Under the pieces are notes generated by a model. That model was not told the DNA's origin. It did no database searches and was given only the letters and a program-made list of their open reading frames with translations. Below are positions 9,401 to 13,561 of a stretch of DNA of 13,561 nt, in pieces; positions within the stretch are counted from its first letter, which is position 1; each line of letters starts with the position of its first letter. The stretch is from JBEEMU01 sp043778315 (GTDB taxonomy: Bacteria > Bacteroidota > Bacteroidia > Chitinophagales > Saprospiraceae). Position numbers and translations under genes: made by a program. Where the stretch lies: positions 1-13,561 of the forward strand of contig JAYWGJ010000394.1 of NCBI GenBank assembly GCA_043778315.1. The letters are read 5' to 3'.

Positions 9401-10592
9401 CTGGTTGTCGGGCAATCAAAGTAGCCATTGTGTACCTAATGGACCTTATCCATACGTAGGTAGTCCGTTGCAAATAATGGGCAGAAACAAATTAGAGTAT
9501 TTGAATAATGTGGATATTGTATTTACACCCGATACCACGATGTGGAGTCGCTGTATAGTGGTAGAAACGACCAATAAACCTTGGGCTGACCAAGCAGGTT
9601 TGGTAGTGCAAGGCGGCAAAACCCACATGGACATCAGAGAACATGCCTCTGTAAATAAACGTGGCGAAGACGAGACGGGAAGAGGCATGGGCTGGTTTCC
9701 TGGCTATGCAGTTGATGTAGAGACAGGACAACGACTTAACGTCTTTTTTGGCGAAGCATCGGGCTACGACGGCTCTACTTTTCCTGACGGAACAGCAGGC
9801 TCGGCAAGTACGGGCGGTGACATGATATTCAATCCTACCACTTCTGTACTGGTAGGTGATTTACCACCTTCTTCACCTGGGCAGTTCGCGCTCGGTGCTA
9901 TGCACATGGTTTATGTGACGCGCGCGCCTTACGACGGCTGTGCGAAATACAAAAAAGTAGCATTGGGACAGACAGGAACGGCTAATACCATCATTAGTGC
10001 CAATCGCCGTAAAGTGCTTTCGGAGGTGACATGGGCTTCTATTGTATTGCCTACGCGCGATATTTGGGTGCCGAAGGCGGGTTCTACTACTAATTTTGAG
10101 CTCAAAATACCAACAGAGACCAAAATCAAAATGCGCGTCAATAATAAATATGAGGTGCTTAAAGGTACGGCTGTCAATAATGGCTTCCCGCAATACCAGT
10201 TTAGTTTAGACAACCTTTCGGCAGGCAGAGTCACGGAGGATACAAGAGTAGATGCGTTGAGCGAAATTAACGTAGTACCTAATCCGTACTACGCGCACTC
10301 GGATTACGAAATATCGGACAACGATTTTGTGGTGAAAATCACCAATCTACCGTTAGAGTGTACCATTACTATTTACTCCTTGGACGGCAAACTGATACGC
10401 ACCTACCCACGCAAGGAAATACCAACCGCGCGTACACAAGCAGCCGCTTCGGTAGATTGGGATATGAAAAATGCAAAAGGTATTCCTGTATCTTCGGGTG
10501 TCTATCTCATACACGTCAATGCACCTGGTGTAGGCGAGCGGGTGATAAAATGGTTCGGGGTAACTCGTGCTATTGATGCGCAGCGTTTGTAA
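6423..10592 (+). CDS. Giant secreted surface protein with T9SS-like C-terminal domain
   Basis: The 1389-residue protein has a signal peptide of about 24 residues (cut after VSA). Its N-terminal region (about 45-115) has the pattern ARLLNGGDMWWNL...FAGAVWIGGYDSGNQLKIAAQTYRQGGNDYWPGPLD, which I know from large uncharacterised Bacteroidota secreted proteins. A D-rich loop DRTGDGVYDPNDGD (212-225) resembles thrombospondin-3/dockerin-type calcium sites. A proline-rich linker (PPAPPPP) lies near 405. About 15 cysteines occur in the mature chain, including CNC at 972-974. The C-terminal domain (about 1281-1389) has NVVPNPYYA, KITNLPLECTITIYSLDGKLIRT, SGVYLIHV and ERVIKWFGV, like type A T9SS sorting domains, but it continues about 8 residues past WFGV. 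Inferred path: Sec export, then T9SS to the surface. The PorV/Q-like gene follows. No enzymatic domain is recognised. Confidence 0.85.
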   Translation: MKRLNIKSSVLAILLLCGALPVSAYINGPSGRPVSPGNNPSTLRAVCNAASSQVDLSVNNVRARLLNGGDMWWNLKDGSYLIPKPAPGALYRPSSMFAGAVWIGGYDSGNQLKIAAQTYRQGGNDYWPGPLDPQTGSVTQVTCDNWDKHFQVSGANIDLMKSKAYQGDVFINNFDRAIISDDIKKWPGRGNPFFNTFYTFNLPNQDLAPFFDRTGDGVYDPNDGDFPIIEISNCGAGTASKAQYGDDMVWWIYNDQGNGAQHGETKGRTIRMEVQAQAFAFKADNQINDMSFYRFKLLNRAKDQLDRTYISMWSDPDLGCYNDDYIGCQNDVVGIKNGKPVYRNLGYVYNGKTPDDLVCTSPGGSVDGYGNNIPILGSDYFRGPKDENGNEIDMSSFTYYMNNTPPAPPPPQSNPQLDIEYYGYMTGFWRDGTPFRDNCALGYYDPSGTAPPTKFVYPDAPSVPNGCSMAAQNATYRDLRFLQSSGPFKLLPGASNEVIIGLPWVADQVYPRPVLNDLIAADDIAQALFDNCFDLLDGPDAPSLDVIEMNKSLVINILPIGNNLKVANGKEIGEAYNEVDPSISPALTTNTAYKFEGYRLYQVLSEDVTVQDLDNTDKAKQILQVDLKNNIQTMYNWEQNPDLPSTLIARKKVTGANKGIQHTVEFTKDQFSAGSGTTGELINHKKYYFLAVAYAQNNWKKFNDTTRTGQATTYLIGRRSQPVSVGIPRRTLAETGGSVLNSKYGDIPQITRLDGKGNGGLFVDLEDYKLDSFNITQANNAKGALTYKKGFGPVEIKVIDPRSVPKGNFILSVGRDSTGSVNTVPVAWTPQTALAADTAIYERIPPFVNSNSYWELKNADRPTVRWVSNKLIKDNTDQVIPDLGISVRVTQVDDAGANLEDPTNGFISSTVDAKDPEKAWFSAVLDEDSRFPFAADALNFIRNGTETEDDYIKDKAKAFNKPAGGFVPFTLCNCRERESGGAGANYQPYITPSWLSGNQSSHCVPNGPYPYVGSPLQIMGRNKLEYLNNVDIVFTPDTTMWSRCIVVETTNKPWADQAGLVVQGGKTHMDIREHASVNKRGEDETGRGMGWFPGYAVDVETGQRLNVFFGEASGYDGSTFPDGTAGSASTGGDMIFNPTTSVLVGDLPPSSPGQFALGAMHMVYVTRAPYDGCAKYKKVALGQTGTANTIISANRRKVLSEVTWASIVLPTRDIWVPKAGSTTNFELKIPTETKIKMRVNNKYEVLKGTAVNNGFPQYQFSLDNLSAGRVTEDTRVDALSEINVVPNPYYAHSDYEISDNDFVVKITNLPLECTITIYSLDGKLIRTYPRKEIPTARTQAAASVDWDMKNAKGIPVSSGVYLIHVNAPGVGERVIKWFGVTRAIDAQRL

Positions 10593-10637
10593 ATAGCTAG
10601 CTTAAATTAGGTTTTATTACAAAAATAAATAAATTGA

Positions 10638-10691
10638 TTAGAAAAGCGGCTGTTTTAAGCCGTTACAAGTAGAAAATAGCCGCTTTTCTAA
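10638..10691 (+). terminator. Hairpin between the giant protein and PorV-like genes (terminator or attenuator)
   Basis: TTAGAAAAGCGGCT (10638-10651) pairs perfectly over 14 bp with AGCCGCTTTTCTAA (10678-10691); a T-rich tract begins a few bases later (10696-10703). The 26-nt loop contains a second AGCCG (10658-10662) that can instead pair with CGGCT (10647-10651) over a 6-nt loop, so two mutually exclusive folds exist. It may terminate the upstream transcript wholly or partly before the PorV-like gene. No exact TAnnTTTG box is seen in the 133-bp gap, so read-through is plausible. Confidence 0.55.
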
Positions 10692-10725
10692 CAATATTTT
10701 TTTACTAAAAAATGCTTTAAAAACC

Positions 10726-11769
10726 ATGAAAAAATATAAACATTTATTGATTGCAATTGCATTGCCTTTGGTATCGGTAGCTAGCGTTTTCGCAGGTAAT
10801 CCCGACCGTCAGGGCGAAGCAGGTGCTTACGAACTCACCATTAATCACTGGGCGCGCGGCGCGTCGTATGTGAACTGCTCGCGCACCCTCGGCGTAGAAG
10901 CTACCTACCTCAACCCTGCGGGTGTCGGTCGGTTGCAAACTACCGAGTTGGTTTTGGCAAGCACGGCTTATCTGCGTGGTACAGGCGTTACTTATAGCGC
11001 GGCTGGTTTCGGTATAAAACTCAACGAAAATAGCGCGGTTGCGGTAAGCGTAGCGGCTATGGATTTTGGTAGTATTCCAAAAACTACGGCGGCACAACCC
11101 GAAGGCATCGGTGCTGATTTTCGCCCATTATTTACTAATATTGGCGTGACTTACGCCTATACATTCGAGAAACGCCTTTCGGTAGGTGCTACCGCGCGCT
11201 TCATCAGCGAGTCTATCTCTGACGTATCCGCTTCGGCTATCGCCTTAGACGCAGGGGTGATGTACACCACAGGTCCAAAAGACAATATTCACTTTGGCGT
11301 ATCCTTGAAAAATGTGGGTACAACGATGAAATACAGTGGCGACGGTTTGTCGTATGTAGGGCGCGACGCGACTAATAAGTTTCCGCTTACCGTTGATTTT
11401 CGTAGTCGTGCGGTCGAGTTGCCCTCTTCTTTGAATATCGGCGCAGCCTATGACATCAATTTTGCACAGGTAAATCGTATCACTTTGGGCGGGAACTTCA
11501 CCGCTAACTCGTTCTCGAGAGACGAACTAACAGGTACTTTCGAGTATGCTTTTCGCAATATGTTTATGGCGCGTGCAGGCTACAGTTTCACGGCTGATGC
11601 CTATGCGGTAGGCGAAACGCTACCTGCACATACAGGTTTAGTTGGTGGTATTTCTTTTTTAGTGCCAACCAAAAAAGAAAGTAATAGCGGGTTTGGTATC
11701 GATTATAGCTTCCGCGCTACCAATCGGTTCAACGGTTCGCATACCATTGGCTTACGCCTCAATTTTTAA
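10726..11769 (+). CDS. PorV/PorQ family outer-membrane beta-barrel protein
   Basis: The 347-residue protein has a signal peptide of 23 residues (cut after VFA) and a transmembrane barrel ending in phenylalanine (GLRLNF). The segment TLGVEATYLNPAGVGRL (about 54-70) is the hallmark of the PorV/PorQ branch of FadL-like barrels. Repeated amphipathic beta-strands follow, such as KRLSVGATARFISESISDV and FEYAFRNMFMARAGYSF. PorV is the T9SS outer-membrane shuttle that takes cargo with C-terminal sorting domains from the translocon to the attachment complex; PorQ-type members serve related roles. Sitting directly after a gene for a T9SS-like cargo, this member may be its dedicated partner (inference). 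It is somewhat shorter than characterised PorV (about 390 residues). It carries one mature cysteine (C51). The ATG at 10726 is supported by the signal peptide; no Shine-Dalgarno is present. Confidence 0.87.
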   Translation: MKKYKHLLIAIALPLVSVASVFAGNPDRQGEAGAYELTINHWARGASYVNCSRTLGVEATYLNPAGVGRLQTTELVLASTAYLRGTGVTYSAAGFGIKLNENSAVAVSVAAMDFGSIPKTTAAQPEGIGADFRPLFTNIGVTYAYTFEKRLSVGATARFISESISDVSASAIALDAGVMYTTGPKDNIHFGVSLKNVGTTMKYSGDGLSYVGRDATNKFPLTVDFRSRAVELPSSLNIGAAYDINFAQVNRITLGGNFTANSFSRDELTGTFEYAFRNMFMARAGYSFTADAYAVGETLPAHTGLVGGISFLVPTKKESNSGFGIDYSFRATNRFNGSHTIGLRLNF

Positions 11770-11846
11770 GTTGCGAAGCAAAAATCATTTAAATAAGAAA
11801 TGAAGCAAAAATAAGGTACTAAATATTATGACGCAGGACTGCGAGT

Positions 11847-11985
11847 CAAAATAAGACAGATTTGAGGCTGAACAAGCAAAAGCGATACTAAATCGCTTGT
11901 GCGAAGTGAACGCACGAAGTGCTGCTGTGCATCGTAACGAAACACGAGCGAAGCGAACTGGCGAAGCAAATCTAACGCAGTTTTG
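11847..11985. repeat. Structured intergenic repeat, copy 2 (139 bp, long form)
   Basis: The left module (11847-11869) and right module (11969-11985) match those at 6158-6180 and 6204-6220 (20 of 23 and 17 of 17 bases). The middle is 99 bp here against 23 bp there. It holds its own hairpins: AAGCGAT/ATCGCTT (11880-11886 with 11892-11898) and GTGCG/CGCAC (11899-11903 with 11911-11915), plus repeated GCGAAG motifs. The ends form an imperfect inverted repeat (CAGATTTG against CAAATCT). It is probably a member of a dispersed, non-coding family. Confidence 0.7.
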
Positions 11986-12060
11986 GCTCGAAAGATAAGT
12001 CAGCATACAGTAACTTATTTTGGACGCTTTCCTAAAAATAAACTGCCTTTTTTTATTAAA

Positions 12061-12092
12061 TTTGTATAAAACAAAAAAAAGCCGTATGTTTG
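12061..12092 (+). promoter_or_regulatory. Bacteroidota-type promoter upstream of greA
   Basis: TATGTTTG (12085-12092) fits the -7 consensus TAnnTTTG and is followed by the commonly seen C. TTTG (12061-12064) lies exactly 20 bases upstream as the -33 element. The expected transcription start is near 12097-12100, some 105 bases before the greA ATG. A second TAnnTTTG match (TAAATTTG, 12057-12064) overlaps the -33 element but has no -33 partner of its own. Confidence 0.65.
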
Positions 12093-12103
12093 CATTCTAA
12101 AAT

Positions 12104-12150
12104 AAGAAAGAACGTTTCTCCATTGGGCGAAGCGTTCTTTCTTTTTCTTT
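12104..12150 (+). terminator. Terminator-like hairpin in the greA leader
   Basis: AAGAAAGAACG (12104-12114) pairs perfectly with CGTTCTTTCTT (12133-12143) over an 18-nt loop and runs straight into TTTCTTT. It starts within about 10 bases of the predicted transcription start, so most transcripts could end at about 50 nt unless the hairpin is read through. It would work as an attenuator or as the 3' end of a small leader RNA. Confidence 0.6.
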
Positions 12151-12204
12151 TATTGATTTTTAACTTAAAACTATTTTTTTAATTTTTATTACGATACTAC
12201 GAGT

Positions 12205-12690
12205 ATGATTATTACCTATTTAACACAAGACGGCTACGATAAACTAAGAGCGGAGCTACAAGAACTCCGCACCAAAGGACGCGCCGACGCATCGGCTGCG
12301 ATAGCGGAAGCGCGCGACAAAGGCGACCTGTCCGAAAATGCAGAATATGACGCTGCCAAAGAAGCGCAAGGCTTATTAGAACTCCATATAAGCGAGGTAG
12401 AGGCTACACTCGCTAATGCAAGAGTACTCGATATCAACGATATTGATACGAGTAAAGTAGGCGTATTCACTACGGTGCGTATTTTTAATACCAAAATGAA
12501 AAAGGAATTTACCTATAAATTGGTGTCAGAGCAAGAAGCGGATTTCAAAACTGCCAAAATATCAGTCACTTCACCAATCGGCAAAGCATTGCTTGGTAAA
12601 GTAGTAGGCGAACTTGCGGTTGCGCAAACGCCCGCAGGTCCGATGGAGCTGAAAGTATTAGAAATCAGTGTCGTTTTGGACGCTGTGTAG
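12205..12690 (+). CDS. greA: Transcript cleavage/elongation factor GreA
   Basis: At 161 residues the protein has the normal GreA length. The N-terminal coiled coil (about 5-75) carries the signature IAEARDKGDLSENAEYDAAKEAQG. The two acidic residues at its tip, D41 and E44, match in position the E. coli residues that hold the catalytic Mg ion in the RNA polymerase secondary channel. The C-terminal FKBP-like domain (about 85-158) contains the usual YKLVSEQEADFKTAKISVTSPIGKALLGK stretch. GreA stimulates RNA polymerase to cleave the 3' end of backtracked RNA and so rescues stalled complexes. The gene stands alone, with its own promoter and a hairpin in its leader, and ends at a strong terminator shared with the converging regulator gene. 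No Shine-Dalgarno precedes the ATG, as elsewhere in this window. Confidence 0.97.
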   Translation: MIITYLTQDGYDKLRAELQELRTKGRADASAAIAEARDKGDLSENAEYDAAKEAQGLLELHISEVEATLANARVLDINDIDTSKVGVFTTVRIFNTKMKKEFTYKLVSEQEADFKTAKISVTSPIGKALLGKVVGELAVAQTPAGPMELKVLEISVVLDAV

Positions 12691-12716
12691 TTTATTTTTA
12701 TCGCTATCGCGCAACA

Positions 12717-12759
12717 AAAAAGCGGAAGGTATAACACGTCGTTATACCTTCCGCTTTTT
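12717..12759. terminator. Bidirectional intrinsic terminator between greA and the LytTR regulator
   Basis: A perfect 19-bp stem (12717-12735 with 12741-12759) closes a 5-nt loop (ACGTC). The stem has an A tract on the left and a T tract on the right, so each strand ends in U-rich RNA. It lies 27 bp after the greA stop and 16 bp after the stop of the minus-strand regulator, and so serves both convergent genes. Confidence 0.92.
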
Positions 12760-12774
12760 GTTTTATCTAATTCC

Positions 12775-13539
12775 TTACAAAATAATATTTTGTTTCATAA
12801 ACACCTCGAAATCCGTTTTGCGCTCTCGCGCAACGAGTGCTTGCACGTCGTTCGTCATCAGCAATCCGCCATCGATATTCACTTTTTTGATGTGGTTCAC
12901 GTTCACTAAAAACGAACGATGTGTGCGGTAAAAGCCCAAATCGGGGCTTAAATGCGTTTCGTAATCCTTAATATTCTTACTTATAAGGTGCTTGTCTCCA
13001 TTATTCATATAAAATAGTACATAAGAACCTTCGGCTTTCAAACAAATCACATCTTTTACGGCTATAAAAATATTGCTGTCGAGGAGTGGTAGCGCGATGC
13101 GTTTCACCTCGCGTTCCGACATATTTGTTTTGAGCGTTTCTACGCGCTGCTGAATAAAACTCCCGTTTCGGTATCGGCGCACCTTATCGATAGCGGCTAT
13201 GACGTGGTCTATTTGTATCGGTTTGAGCAAGTAATCTACGGCTGCCACTTGGAACGCTTTAATCGCGTATTCGCTGTAAGCGGTCGCAAAAATAATATCA
13301 AAATCAATCGTATCAAAAAATTCTAAGAGTTGAAAGCCGTTGTAACCCGGCATATCAATATCCAAAAATATCAAATCGGGCTTGTAGCGTTGTATCGCTT
13401 TTACGCCTTCGGCGACGTTTTCTACTTCGGCGAGTATCGTGATGTCATCGCAATACTCGTCGAGTATCATGCGCATAATACGCCGTGCCTTCGCCTCGTC
13501 GTCGATGATAACGACTTTCAGATGCGTTGAAATATCCAT
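12775..13539 (-). CDS. LytTR-family two-component response regulator
   Basis: The 254-residue protein has an N-terminal receiver domain (about 7-125) and a C-terminal LytTR DNA-binding domain (about 145-250). Receiver residues are all present: acidic pair D13-D14 (VIIDDE), phospho-acceptor D60 (IFLDIDMPG), T86 (FATAYSEYA) and K106 (LLKPI). The LytTR part shows IFIAVKDVICLKAEGSYVLFY and FYRTHRSFLVNVNHIKKV, the family's hallmark strands. Such regulators are phosphorylated by a LytS/AlgZ-type membrane histidine kinase and bind direct-repeat promoter sites. The kinase gene would normally lie upstream, beyond base 13561, and is not visible. The ATG at 13539 gives the usual short lead-in before the first strand. 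The target genes cannot be deduced, and I see no evidence that it controls the neighbouring surface genes. Confidence 0.95.
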   Translation of the reverse strand: MDISTHLKVVIIDDEAKARRIMRMILDEYCDDITILAEVENVAEGVKAIQRYKPDLIFLDIDMPGYNGFQLLEFFDTIDFDIIFATAYSEYAIKAFQVAAVDYLLKPIQIDHVIAAIDKVRRYRNGSFIQQRVETLKTNMSEREVKRIALPLLDSNIFIAVKDVICLKAEGSYVLFYMNNGDKHLISKNIKDYETHLSPDLGFYRTHRSFLVNVNHIKKVNIDGGLLMTNDVQALVARERKTDFEVFMKQNIIL

Positions 13540-13561
13540 GATTGTAAGCTGCGGAAATTTT

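Larger units (their letters stand above)
11770..12204. other. Gene-free 435-bp interval: repeat plus greA promoter and leader
   Basis: No credible gene is present. From left to right it contains the long form of the intergenic repeat (11847-11985), a promoter (12061-12092), a terminator-like hairpin (12104-12143) and an A/T-rich leader to greA. The motif GCGAAG recurs several times (near 11773, 11901, 11949, 11961 and 12127). No clear simple terminator for the PorV-like gene is seen other than the folded repeat itself. Confidence 0.6.

Noticed and set aside
11806..11813. TAnnTTTG match on the minus strand (TATTTTTG)
   Set aside because: It would drive transcription antisense to the PorV-like gene, but it is a single A/T-rich match with no -33 partner noted and no gene downstream on that strand.
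11785..12006. 73-aa open frame on the minus strand
   Set aside because: It lies almost wholly inside the second copy of the intergenic repeat and shares only the repeat-derived QNCVR peptide with the frame above. No initiation context or protein family is evident.
1..13561. CRISPR array, tRNA, rRNA, transposase or phage genes
   Set aside because: I found no regularly spaced direct repeats, no tRNA-like cloverleaf, no rRNA sequence and no recombinase or phage protein on either strand.

Overview
The window (13,561 bp, roughly 40-45% GC by eye) looks like chromosomal DNA from a member of the Bacteroidota. Reasons: an outer-membrane TonB-dependent receptor with an N-terminal carboxypeptidase-regulatory-like domain, a PorV/PorQ-type barrel, a very large secreted protein with a type IX secretion (T9SS)-like C-terminal domain, starts without Shine-Dalgarno motifs but with A/T-rich leaders, and promoter-like TAnnTTTG boxes. 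The family could be Saprospira- or Chitinophaga-like, but the sequence alone does not settle it.

Layout. Positions 2-181 are the end of an ATP-type phosphoenolpyruvate carboxykinase, followed by an intrinsic terminator. 409-1404 encodes a D-2-hydroxyacid dehydrogenase of the 3-phosphoglycerate dehydrogenase type, with a promoter so close to its ATG that the mRNA may be leaderless. 1648-11769 is the centre of the window. It holds four co-directional envelope genes: a TonB-dependent receptor (1203 aa), a lipoprotein with an IPT/TIG-like domain (251 aa), a giant cysteine-rich secreted protein with a T9SS-like C-terminal domain (1389 aa) and a PorV/PorQ-like outer-membrane barrel (347 aa). 12205-12690 is greA, preceded by a good promoter and, just downstream of it, a terminator-like hairpin. 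12775-13539 is a LytTR response regulator on the minus strand; it converges on greA across a 19-bp perfect bidirectional terminator.

How the genes may work together (inference). The receptor, lipoprotein, secreted protein and PorV/Q-like barrel look like one cell-surface module: the PorV-like barrel would accept or anchor the T9SS-like cargo, and the lipoprotein and receptor would sit with it at the outer membrane. No SusD-like protein is visible, so this is not a standard SusCD pair. The T9SS machinery itself is not in the window. The flanking metabolic, transcription-factor and regulator genes appear unrelated to it.

Non-coding content. The two gene-free stretches over 300 bp (6066-6422 and 11770-12204) each carry a copy of the same structured repeat, with conserved ends and a variable middle. 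Other items are a 15-bp tandem duplication abutting the lipoprotein start, a three-arm alternative hairpin ahead of the PorV-like gene, and the greA leader, whose promoter-plus-terminator layout resembles the E. coli greA leader RNA.
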